From Cadophora sp. MPI-SDFR-AT-0126 (Eukaryota; Ascomycota; Leotiomycetes; Helotiales; Ploettnerulaceae): DNA of 64,000 nt. Below the pieces are notes generated by a model. The model ran no database searches. It was not told the DNA's origin and saw only the letters and a program-made list of their open reading frames with translations. The DNA lies in contig JAGMVK010000029.1 in assembly GCA_020747065.1 (NCBI GenBank), positions 186,001 to 250,000 of the forward strand, in the 5' to 3' direction. This document shows, piece after piece, positions 45,488-55,614 of this stretch (position 1 is the stretch's first letter; each line of letters begins with the position of its first letter). Position numbers and translations under genes: made by a program.

Positions 45488-46497
45488 CTAACTGCTTCCC
45501 TCAGCAGGTCTCGTCAAGATCGCAGCATTTCCAGAACCTGGTGTCCGGGTGTTCTTCTTCTTGGCAGCCTCCTCAACCTTCTCCTGTTCAATGTTCTTGA
45601 CATACGCCTCGATATCCTCCACTGGCAACATCTCGAGAAGTTTTCCCGGTGCCATAATAGCAATCTCGATGTTCTTCGCTCCTGTCTGTACAACCTCCAA
45701 CAGCGACTTGATAGTCAACTTGATTGTTGCCTCCCGATCCATATCATCCTTGTGGTTTCGCTCTAGAAATTCGCGGACGGTTTTGCTGGATCTGCCAATA
45801 GCATTTGCCTTCCTGCAGGTGCATTAGTATATTTTAAGCATATGGGCCGGTTCGTATACCATGCAGAGTAGATTCCTGATGGCTCAGTCTGGTACAGCCT
45901 TGGGGTCTTGTCATTGGGGTCGAAACCAACAATCAGCGTGCTGATTCCAAACGGTCTGACACCACCACTCTGTGTATATCTCTGCTGAACACCAGCCACG
46001 TATTTCGTAATGTACTCTATCGTAACTGGATCTTCGACAGTCAGACGATGGGATTGAGCTTCTAATCTGGCCTTGTCGACTAAGATGCGGGCATCGGCGT
46101 TGAGTCCTGCAAATGCGAGGCAGACGTGGGTATCGACAAGACCAATCTTCGAGGGGGTAATGCGGGTATCTTGGAGTTTCATGGCTGAGCGCTTCTCACA
46201 GCCCAATACGACGATATCTGCTCCTTTTACTCCAACAGCACATGTTCCTGCATTAACTTTAGCTCTTGTCCCAGGGCTATCCCTCAGCTCCCGATCGTAC
46301 CTCTCTTTACGGCTTCGAGCGCGTACTCGACCTGGAATACATGTCCGTCGGGACTTTGTGCACCATTAGGAGATATTCAAATATGTGCGGTGTTGCTAAC
46401 TAACCTGAAGACTATTTACTTGTTAGCTTGAGGTCAACAGACAGTCGGACCGGAGCTTGAGCTTACCTGAAAGAGCTCTGTCGTATCCTGAAGCCAT
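45488..46497 (-). CDS. PRE6: 20S proteasome subunit alpha-4 (PRE6/PSMA7-like)
   Basis: Five exons on the minus strand (46497-46467, 46411-46405, 46353-46301, 46247-45860, 45812-45488) sum to 804 nt, giving 267 aa. Exon 2 is a 7-nt microexon (TCTTCAG) that is needed to spell the universal alpha signature [20 protein letters not shown]. The body contains [40 protein letters not shown] and [16 protein letters not shown], all typical of alpha subunits. [20 protein letters not shown] and the C-terminal coiled part ([13 protein letters not shown]) are also typical. It is a structural subunit of the 20S outer ring in cytosol and nucleus; alpha subunits have no catalytic threonine. It converges with the CHY gene and diverges from the dehydrogenase gene at 46815. 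Confidence 0.93.
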
Positions 46498-46814
46498 GAT
46501 TTATGATTGATCGAGAAGGGATATCAGAGGTGCAGCTTCCTGGGTATCGTGAAGAACAAAGATGGCGTTGAGAAGATGATGGGGTGGGTGTTCGTAGAGC
46601 TGGTTGTTTGAGTTGGTAGGCTGCACCAAGACGCGCGAGCTCTGTCGACCCTAAAACGGGTTAGCCTGCAATGGCAAGGCTGAGATCCGATGTTGAGCCG
46701 ATACTTTAAAGTCGACATGATCTCCCCACTATTCCATGATCAGCCTTCAACTTCGAACGTCCTTTACTCGATCAGAAGATACCATTTTCTTGGGCTCAAT
46801 TGGCTGTATCTAAC
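46498..46814. promoter_or_regulatory. Bidirectional promoter (PRE6 / dehydrogenase)
   Basis: 317 bases between divergent start codons. I looked for the yeast Rpn4 element GGTGGCAAA and did not find a clear copy. Confidence 0.4.
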
Positions 46815-48512
46815 ATGTCAAGCCGTTCAAGAATAAGTTTTGCCCTGCGAAGAGCTCGAATTGCCCCATCACCATGTAATCGACAGTTAAGAGCTCTACC
46901 CCAGATTCGATGGCAAAGCACAGCAACAACAGAAGAGACCGAAGGTGTGGCAAAGGGAACAACAGGCTCCTCAAAAACAATCAAATTCACTTCGGAAACC
47001 TATCCCGAAATCAGACGCGACTCGAAATTTGCGGAGCTTACTCCGGACCATGTCAACTTTTTCAGAGAATTACTAGGCAAGGAGTCAGCTATCATTGATG
47101 GCGTTACAAAGGATGCGACGGAGGATATCGAACCTTTCAATGGTGACTGGATGCGGAAATATAGGGGACATACCAAGCTGGTGCTGAAACCTGGATCCAC
47201 CGAGGAAGTAAGCAAGGTGCTGAAATACTGCAATGATAATATGCTGGCCGTGGTACCTCAGGGTGGCAATTCTGGACTTGTTGGTGGATCCGTACCCGTT
47301 TTCGATGAGATAGTGATCAATATGAGTCGGATGAACCAGATTCGGTCCTTTGATGACGTTTCTGGGGCTTTGGTTGTGGATGCTGGTTGTATCTTGGAAG
47401 TTACGGACAACTTCCTTGCAGAGAAGGGGTACATCTTCCCATTGGACCTTGGAGCGAAGGGATCCTGCCATATTGGAGGCAACGTTGCAACGAATGCTGG
47501 AGGTCTGAGATTACTACGGTATGGCAGTCTCCACGGCAATGTCCTGGGAATCGAGGCAGTTCTGCCCGATGGAACAATTGTGGACGACCTCTCCAAGTTA
47601 AGGAAGAACAATACTGGATATGATCTCAAGCAGCTTTTTATTGGGGGCGAGGGAACGATTGGAATCATCACAGGTGTCTCTGTGATATGCCCTCAGCGTT
47701 CCAAGGCTATCAATGTTGCGTTCTTCGGTCTGGAATCGTATGAAAAGGTACAGGAAGCTTTTAAGGAGGCCAAGGGACAACTCTCGGAGATTCTATCCGC
47801 GTTCGAACTCATGGACAGCCAGTCCCAAAATCTTGTCCACAAAGTCACCAAGAACAAGAGACCGCTGGAAGGGGAGCATCCATTTTACTGCTTAATCGAG
47901 ACCAGTGGGTCGAACTCTGAGCATGACAATGAAAAGCTGGAGAAGTTCCTCGAACATGTTATGGAGAATGAAATTGTGAATGATGGCGTAGTTGCGCAAG
48001 ACGAGACGCAAGTAAGAGCTCTTTGGGGCTGGAGAGAAGGTGTTCCTGAATGTCTAGGGCATTGGGGTGGAGTCTACAAGTATGACTTGTCGATCCCTAT
48101 TAATGAGCTGTACGCTCTAGTCGAAGAGACCAAGGAGAAGATCAAGGAGTCGGGTTTGATGGGAGACACTGATGAGCACCCTGTTGTTGACGTTGTAGGA
48201 TACGGCCACATGGGTGACTCCAACCTACATCTCAATGTAGCAGTACGGAGATACGACAAGCGAGTAGAGAAGGTTTTGGAGCCTTTCGTGTACGAGTGGA
48301 TCGCCAAGCGGAACGGCAGTATCAGTGCCGAGCATGGGTTGGGACTTGCGAAGAAGAATTATATTGGATACAGTCGGAGCGAAACGATGATCAAGCTTAT
48401 GAAGCAAATCAAGGAGTTGTACGATCCGGTAAGTCTGCAGATTTTTGTCTATGAGAGCACGAACTAATGCGAAATCTAGAATGGCATCATGAACCCATAC
48501 AAGTATATTTAA
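46815..48512 (+). CDS. DLD2: Mitochondrial D-2-hydroxyacid dehydrogenase (D-lactate / D-2-hydroxyglutarate type)
   Basis: Two exons (46815-48428 and 48480-48512) give 548 aa. The 33-nt last exon adds NGIMNPYKYI, the conserved family C-terminus, which the unspliced frame lacks. The ATG at 46815 opens an arginine- and serine-rich presequence (residues 1-35, ending IRWQST), so import to mitochondria is likely. The FAD-binding domain is clear: VVPQGGNSGLVGGSVPVFDE, LDLGAKGSCHIGGNVATNAG, GGEGTIGIITGVSVICP. The C-terminal domain holds GYGHMGDSNLHLNV (metal-binding HxxxDxxxH) and SISAEHGLGLAKK. It oxidises D-lactate or D-2-hydroxyglutarate and passes electrons on. Yeast Dld2/Aip2 and human D2HGDH are the closest types; which substrate dominates cannot be told. 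Confidence 0.9.
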
Positions 48513-48644
48513 TGAGGCTGCATCACCAATGTACAAGTATACAAGGATACAAGATAGAACAGCAGCTTATATATACCCGCAGTTCGTTTTGAGGCAATGA
48601 ACCACAACAGATTTTCTTCAATTTGAATTCCATTTGTCAAAGGC

Positions 48645-50931
48645 TTAAACAAGGTGGATCACCTCAGGGTATATAAATCGCCTGTGCTCATGAAGACCAT
48701 TCATCTTCACACTCGACCAGAAAACGTCCAATTCAGCGCCGGACTTAGTCGAGAAATATCCCACACGCTCGAACTCCAATCTCGGCAAAGCCTGCTGGAC
48801 GAAATCCTCTGTACCAACATGTACTAATGTCCGCCTGAGTATCAATCCCGAGGTTTGACAGATCCACAGCAAATATTGATCTCTGGCTTGAGTTTCAGGT
48901 CGTACCTCACCAGGCACATCATAGCATTTGCTCAGTTTGATCCCAAGTCTCTTCGGGATATTGCCATAGGTATCCATCTTCACTACTACGCCTCTTACTT
49001 GGATCGTTCCGCCACGTACCTGACCCATCGGATCACTGCCCGCAAGTTCCATTTGCACATTCTCAATGTTGATTTTTGCCTCGTCATTGGCACTCGCAGG
49101 TCCCACAAACTCAATCCTTCCGTCTAGACTTGCCCACGACCAGCTCGGTGCTCTGTACTCACTCGGCCGCCGAGGCTCAGGCAAAGTATAAGTCTCATTC
49201 CTCCTCCATAGCAGATTTCTCCACAGATCTTTTCTCCAAAGCCCAGCCAGATACTCATCCCCCCACCTCGCGCAGTACTCATGCGCAAGCCCCGACAGCG
49301 CAGGCAACTTATCCGATTCCTTCGTCAAATTGCGACTACTGTATCTGCTCACAATTTCCAACCAATCTTTTCTCTGCAGAAGTTGCTCGCCCTCCATGAA
49401 AGGCGATTCATCGCTCATCAAATCGTCTTGTCGTCCACACTCATGATGTACAATCGTGCCACATCTCAAATACGTCTGGGTTGTCTCGAAACTGAGATAT
49501 CGCCTTGACAGTAACTCTTCCTGGAATGTCCATCCCCTTGTTCTGATCGGGCATTGCGTTGAGGGCTTAATAGGATCCAGTGCGAAGTACACTGTGAACG
49601 TCTGCCCAAGACTTGCATCTCTCGCCGCCTTCGCCCTGGTCTCCAACCTAATATGGGCCAAACCATGCGGACTTCTCTTCGCCAGCAATCCCGCTTTCCC
49701 GCCGTCGGACATGCCAGCCGCGATTGTCAACCAAGCTTTCTGATAATACTGTCCCATCTTTGCGGACTCCAGTTCCCAGTCTGTTTGTGAGTCCTGCAGG
49801 ATACATAGTGCATCGATCCAGAGGTACTGTAGGCCCAGTAATCGCGTTATGGTTATTGCGTCGCGGAAGTTCTTTGCCAGACTAGATGTAGGAAGTCCGG
49901 CTTTCATCTGCTCGAGTGTTGATTCGGTCAATCGAAAATGGCCCAGGCGTCCCCAGCAGTGGCTGAGTGCGATGTAGCGGTCCTGAATTGGGGTTAAAGA
50001 AGTATTTTCAATGAGCTTTATCATTTCATCTTCTTCATCGTTTTGTCGCGAGATGTCTAGGACTCGCTTGGGGAGTTCCGGGTTGGTGGATTGGAGGCAA
50101 CCCTGAGCGATGTCGTCTGAGTGGAGGATCTCTTTGATCCAGCGCTCGCGCATGGATACCGCATCTACCGCTGAAGAATCGCAGAGGATTCGGCGACCAG
50201 AGATGAATGCTTGTGCGGGCGAATCTAAGAGCTGTCACTCTCGATGTCCTTTTTCCGGTTTTCGAATAACGAGCAGATATGAATATCAACATACCTGCAT
50301 CAGCATACAATCCAACCACAGCCAACAATTCACTGCTCTTCTCCCGCCTCGGCCCATCAATCTTCGCCAATCTCAGCTCCACCAGATCTGATCTCAATCC
50401 TTTCCCTGTTTTCCCATTCCCATGCGATTTCCCCTTCTCCCTAGCAACCAACATCAACGTCGGCCTGGCCTCATAACTCAAAACATGCGTCGCCCTAAAT
50501 GCCTGCCAATGCGATGCCTTTCTCTTCCCATCACTCCTCTCAATAGCCAGCATCAATAAAGTACATAACTTACAACCTTTTCTAGCAGCCAAATGCAACT
50601 CATCATAAGTCTTACAATGAGCGTACCCAGACCGAGAGGTCAGAGCCGCGAGGTTGATGGCTTCACAGCGGGAACACGGCGTGGCTTCTTCGTAAGGAGT
50701 GTATCCGTCTGAGAACACCACATTTGTTGCGATGGATATCGGCGCTGTTTTATTTTCTTGGTCGCCGGGGTTTGTGCTTGTGGTGGGAGGAGTACGGCGT
50801 TTAGTGAGGTGAGTGATGATGTGCTCTAGGAGTCGGAAGAGGAGCACAAGCGGGTAGAGGACGACGATGATTAATATGTCGAAGAAAAAGTATATCGTCG
50901 CTACGCAACAGTTCCGCTCCTTGGGTGCCAT
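48645..50931 (-). CDS. Membrane-anchored HET domain protein
   Basis: Two exons on the minus strand (50931-50295 and 50224-48645) give 738 aa. A hydrophobic segment (YFFFDILIIVVLYPLVLLFR, residues 12-31) near the N-terminus predicts a membrane anchor or signal anchor. CSRCEAINLAAL and CKTYDELHLAARKGCKLC form the cysteine-rich region common before HET domains. HET motifs are intact: RYIALSHCWG (about 292), LQYLWIDALCILQDS (about 344), WLTIAAGMSDGG and TRGWTFQEELLSRRYLSF (about 442). The late APSWSWASLDGRIEF is also typical. HET domains act as cell-death effectors in incompatibility and in fungal immunity-like systems (family knowledge). There is no NLR or adaptor gene directly beside it. It converges with the dehydrogenase gene, 132 bases away. 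Confidence 0.88.
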
Positions 50932-51785
50932 ATTGGCGAGGCTGGAAATGGTGCCCGTTGGATGCCCAGGTGTTTACATGGGTGTAGCCGAGCTAGTACC
51001 CTCACCAGCGAGTTCTACAATGCGTTTCTGATTGTACGACTGAAATGTAACAATTGATGGACTTCCTTTTCTCTCAAGCAAATGAAGCGCCAGAGGTAAA
51101 GCATCATTCTGATCCGACTCGAAGAAGTGAAATTCGAATTTCAGCCGCACGATCTTGCTGCCGCCTGGTGGAGGCTGTGCTTGCAGGTCACGTTTTTACC
51201 CAGATTTAAGTGGATACTCTCCCCCCTTTTCATTAAAACCATCAACATTTAGTTTTAGCGAGTAAAATAAACAAATGACTTTCAACATTGCAGATTCCTT
51301 TCGACGGGTAGGAAGTTGAAATTATCCGGGCCAAACACATGTCATTCAACCATGGTACGTACAAGCCTTGTATGCACAATGCAGCCAATTCAAACCGTCT
51401 GACAAAAGCCGCCACTCTGATTGGTGCTCCGTCGCCAGCTGAAAAGCACATGCACGCATGCATTCGCACCTGCTCAGCTTGCCATGAACAGTGTTACTTG
51501 TGTCGAAAGGACCGACGTACATATGCAACTTCGAGGTTGTGGTGTAACTTGTAAGGTATGTGCGACCTGAGGTAACGAATTGTTCGCGGGGAAAGGGCGG
51601 GATGTTGATGGACAAGTCGCAATGCTTTCCCAGCCTTGTTTAGGCAGGGGGCTTTATATAAACGTCACATCGCGCCATTCTCATGTTTCCCTTTTGTGAT
51701 CTTGTCTCAAAACGAACAGACACTTCGTATTTTACCTGCACACCAATTGAACTTCGCGCTCAATTATAGCTTCAGAACCCTTCAG
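50932..51785. other. Intergenic stretch upstream of the peroxygenase gene
   Basis: No gene is supported; the frames at 51339-51615 overlap on both strands. A TATATAAA-like box at about 51654 and a leader precede the ATG at 51786. Confidence 0.4.
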
Positions 51786-52772
51786 ATGGCGACCGAAACA
51801 CCTGAGGGCCATCCACCCATTGACTGGAGCAAGTGGGAGCCTGCTAGAGAAGGAGATGGTAAGGAATCATTTTCAGGAAAATCCAAACATTCAAGTCCCA
51901 ATTGATATAAACCCATATTGACGTCAAGACCAGTCCGCTCACCCTGTCCAATGATCAACGCCCTCTCAAACCACCATATCCTCCCGCACAACGGCAAAGG
52001 AATTACCAAAGGGCAAATCGTCTCCGTCCTCACCAAATCCATCAACCTCGACTCCAAAATTGCGAACGTCTTCGCAACTGGCGCACTCACCACGAATCCC
52101 GATCACAGTGCTCACTCCTTCGACCTAGACCATCTTCAAAAGCACGGAGTCATTGAACACGATGTCTCACTTTCAAGAAATGATGTCGCGTTTGGCGATA
52201 ATCATTCCTTTGATAAGAGTGTTTGGGAGGGTGTCATGAAGAGTTATGGAGAGAGGACGGAGACGGATTTTGCGAGTGTGAGTAAGGCTAGGTATGAGAG
52301 GGTCATGGCGGCGAAGAAGGCGCATGAGGAGGCCGGAAAAGACTTTCAGTATGGGATCAAAGAGTTCATCTTGAGTGAGTGTTGGTGTTGCTGTATCAAA
52401 AGAGGAAATGTTAATGTTTCTGCTGCAAAGGCTACGGCGAGTCTGCATTGTTCCTCGGCATATTGGGAGACCCAAAGGATGGGAAGATTCCACTGGAATA
52501 CCTGAAAGTTCTCTTCGGTAATTCCCTACTCTACTAGATGATAGAAGAAGTGACTGATACGGTGAACAGAGGAAGAGAGATTACCATTCAAAGAAGGTTG
52601 GAGACCACTCGAGCAGCCTCTTACGCAGACTCAGATGAACCATCTTATCTTCAGTCTCACGACCGCTAATGAGCATAAAGCTGCCGAGGCTGCTGAGGTG
52701 GGACTGGGAACTGTGCATGCCGTGACCAGTGCAGTTACCAGCATTTTACCTTCATATTGCAATGTTATGTAA
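51786..52772 (+). CDS. Short heme-thiolate peroxidase/peroxygenase (chloroperoxidase family)
   Basis: Four exons (51786-51858, 51934-52374, 52431-52517, 52570-52772) give 267 aa. The heme-thiolate motif VRSPCPMINALSNHHILPHN places the axial ligand at Cys29. The distal motif EHDVSLSRNDVAFGDN has its Glu at residue 99 with His100 and Asp101, matching the EHD motif of the short peroxygenases. The middle has YGIKEFILSYGESALFLGIL across a splice, and the C-terminal helix follows. No signal peptide is visible (MATETPEGHPPIDWSKWE), so it may be intracellular, unlike the secreted chloroperoxidase of Caldariomyces. The family uses H2O2 to halogenate or oxygenate substrates. The substrate is unknown. 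No flanking gene forms an obvious pathway with it. Confidence 0.88.
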
Positions 52773-53233
52773 TCTCTAAACATATTATGAAGGCGATTGA
52801 GAATCGGAGTGCTTGAATTAAAAAAGTCCAATATAAGAAGCGAACTCTACTGGCTTTATAACATTGAATCTGTTTTATGGACCTTGAAATGATCCATTTG
52901 TAGGAGAACGCCTGTTCCAGAACCTTGAAAGATAGAGTGCTCGAGAAGGCGAGTAATCTTGCATGTGGGCTCCGAATGATCACTAAATTCCTGCGTATTG
53001 CAAATGTTCATTGATCTAAGCTACGCATAACAGCCAAGAGGCACGTACGGGACGGTTCGTAATACAGATTAGTAAGAAACGAGACACATTCAGTAGAGGT
53101 TAGGAAGATAAGACAGGTTTCCCGTCTCGAGAACATAATCGCCTGGATCGAGAGAGTAGAAGAGGTTTTAAATGGCATCCATCCTGCTCAAGAGAAGTCT
53201 GTAAGTCTTGCATCCGCCGCTTCAAACCATGAC
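52773..53233. other. Intergenic stretch
   Basis: Only short frames on the minus strand. Probably the 3' regions of the two flanking genes, which converge. Confidence 0.4.
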
Positions 53234-53905
53234 TTACGGCGCTGGTGACCGCCGCCTGGTCACGGAAGCCTTGAAGTATTTCTGATAGCGTTCCAGATCG
53301 AAACTACCGTCTTCAAGCTCCCTACTATCAGGCTCCCCCGCCCAGCAAAACGTCCGACAATTCCCGAGAACCTCTCCACCCTCCAAAACCGCATCACACT
53401 CGTCCCATCTATAAGCGGCAGTTTCATAAGCCGCCAAACGGTCGAACTGAGCTTCCGAGGTCACCTTCCACACAGTCCCAGTCACGCCGCTTCCAGAGGA
53501 GCAGGGTACCAATGCTGGATATATGCCCCACATTTTGACACGGAAACCGAAGATGGTAGCTGGTCTTGTGGTCGGGAGGTCTGGGAGGTTGAGGATTGCT
53601 TGAAGGACTTCGGGGTCCATGAGGGAACCGTAGAAGAACATGTGGGAAGGGTGGAAGGGTTCACCGGGCATGTTTGCTCTTGTGTCTTTGAGGAACTGCC
53701 AGTAGTGTGCTTTGTCTATGGGGGTCAAAGGCTCCAGAAGGCATTGGAGGAGGTGGCGGTCCTGTGCTCGCTGGCGTTGATGATTTGAACACATGTGGAA
53801 GTGGAGGTGGAGGCGGAGGCGGCATTGCAGTACATTGTATCGGAATCTCGTCTTCTCGACGAGATGAGGGCGGAGGCGGCGGAGGCGGCGGTGGATGAGG
53901 TGCAT
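53234..53905 (-). CDS. Gamma-glutamylcyclotransferase/AIG2-like protein
   Basis: The domain is clear: HMFFYGSLMDPEVLQAILNL (the YGSL substrate-binding loop), then TIFGFRVKMWGIYPALVP, SGVTGTVWKVTSEAQFDRLA with the E-x-x-Y pattern AAYETAAYRWDEC and CRTFCWAGEP. Members are about 150-200 aa. The minus-strand frame from 53905 to 53234 is open for 223 aa, but its first 60 residues are an arginine/histidine-rich reading of DNA that in the neighbouring frame (53933 downward) encodes polyproline (MDHAPHPPPPPPPPPSS and more). The two frames do not join through an obvious intron. The true start may be the internal ATG before PGEPFHPSH, or an indel may separate the polyproline part from the domain. The function is probably cyclisation of a gamma-glutamyl amine or peptide; the substrate is unknown. 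Confidence 0.7.
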   Translation of the reverse strand: MHLIHRRLRRLRPHLVEKTRFRYNVLQCRLRLHLHFHMCSNHQRQRAQDRHLLQCLLEPLTPIDKAHYWQFLKDTRANMPGEPFHPSHMFFYGSLMDPEVLQAILNLPDLPTTRPATIFGFRVKMWGIYPALVPCSSGSGVTGTVWKVTSEAQFDRLAAYETAAYRWDECDAVLEGGEVLGNCRTFCWAGEPDSRELEDGSFDLERYQKYFKASVTRRRSPAP

Positions 53906-54547
53906 GGTCCATTGCGGAATCCGATGAGCGCAAAAGTGAACGCTGGTTTTCGCGATGAGAGATCAGGTGTCTGAATACTCAGTTGAGCATCTGGCTTATG
54001 ATTTTACGGAAAACCCTTGACAAATGAAAGGTAATTATGCCGGCTTTAGCCGAGCCAGTAAGTATATGCTTCTTCATCATCCCTCTTTCTTTCGCGCGAC
54101 TGTGCAGTAAAGCTTCTTTGTTGACGTCCGTTAGACCTCTAAAGTAGAGACACTCAACCTCATCTTAGTACGCCGTTCTTTAATAGCATTAAAACCCGAC
54201 ACGTGAAAGGGTTCTGTCCTATGAGACGCCCAAGAGGGCAGTTTCGAACATATCGTGACGAGCTAATCATAGTCACGATCCTACCCCTTGTAGCTGTATG
54301 GTCCAAAGGTATAAGAACTCTGTGGACAGGGTTTGAGTTCGCTTGGTTGAGGAAGCGGCCCAAAAATTGGGAACATGGCCGGTGCAGCCATGGACGGTCG
54401 GCTGCGAACGACCAATTCTTGCTTGATCCATTGCGATTTCTCTTCACATAAGAGCCAATCCACTGCAGTAAAAGTCCACGATCAAATCCTTGGCCTTAAA
54501 TTCCCCGAAAAGGTCGGACCTTGCGCTCTCAATCTGACTTTTGGCGC

Positions 54548-54877
54548 TCATGAGCCATGGGTGAACTGTCGAGAGGTAGTCATGAACAGTGACAAAGTCC
54601 CCCAACGCAGGCTAACAACGACTCTGATCCTTTTACCCCTGGGCCTCGCCTCTCCACAGCAGCCCAGTTTATGATCGTCTCTATCTGAATCCCACGCCGG
54701 ATCGTAATCTTCAAGAGATCCATACCACATTCCTGGTGGAGTCGCGCCGATATGGTCATGTCGATTGTGGCAATCTGTCCATGCAGATTCCCACAGATCA
54801 AGGTCGTTGACCCTGACGGTGACAGACGAGATCTTGGGGTCGGAAATTGGTTTTTGAGATGGCATGGAAGATTCCAT
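54548..54877 (-). CDS. Possible hypothetical protein or fragment, 109 aa
   Basis: Opens at MESSMPSQKPISDPKISSVT on the minus strand, with a stop shortly upstream in frame. Composition is protein-like (W, Y and D spaced, two cysteines in a GCCGEARP turn). No domain, signal peptide or splice link is seen. Could be chance. Confidence 0.2.
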   Translation of the reverse strand: MESSMPSQKPISDPKISSVTVRVNDLDLWESAWTDCHNRHDHIGATPPGMWYGSLEDYDPAWDSDRDDHKLGCCGEARPRGKRIRVVVSLRWGTLSLFMTTSRQFTHGS

Positions 54878-55595
54878 TCGAGAAATATGGCGTTAGAGAA
54901 TCTGGGCGATGTCTATCGCTCATGTCCGAGATAGCATCAGGAACGGGGCTCGCAAGTGTCCAGAAGAGACGGAACCCAGCTGCCGACTTCGATATTGCTG
55001 TGTTGGCATTCTGCAGTCTTCCAAGGAAAGATGTGGCGGGTGATTCTCTACTGCGTAGCTAGGAGTTGACAATGCGATAGGGTGGTTTTGATTGCCAAGA
55101 ATGTGAGTTGGAGAGTGACAAGACTTTGGATAGCCTTGATCATCAACAGTAACGAAAGACTTGAGTTTTGAGTGACTGATGGTCTCGCTTGAAGGTGGGG
55201 TGAAAGAGAAGTTTCATCAGGACCCCGCACAATACCGCCATTTCTGAGGGGAAAAAGAGCGGCGCGAGCCTTATAATGACAATATATATATTAGTGTTAT
55301 AAGAAGCTCCCTTAGCTTACGAATGGACAAGTCTTACGCCTCCTCAAACACCAGGTTATCGAAGCAGCGGCAGGGTATCGCATGAGGGTGAAGATAGACT
55401 GTCAGTTTTCCTTGGTTGATTTGTTGATGTTCCGAGATGATCAACTCATTTGGAACCTGTGGACCTGCCACGCTATAATGGGGAGAGGGGGGAAACCAGA
55501 AAATGGGAGTTCGAAATACATTCTGGGGGTCGGTCATTGGTCAATTGCAAAGAGCAGTCTCTACCTGAGCCTAAGCGGGGCTCCCCGAGTTATGA

Positions 55596-55614
55596 GGGGG
55601 GGGGGGGGGGGGGG
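55596..55614. repeat. Homopolymer run of 19 G
   Basis: An uninterrupted G run in an intergenic stretch. It is prone to slippage and to length error in sequencing. Confidence 0.8.
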
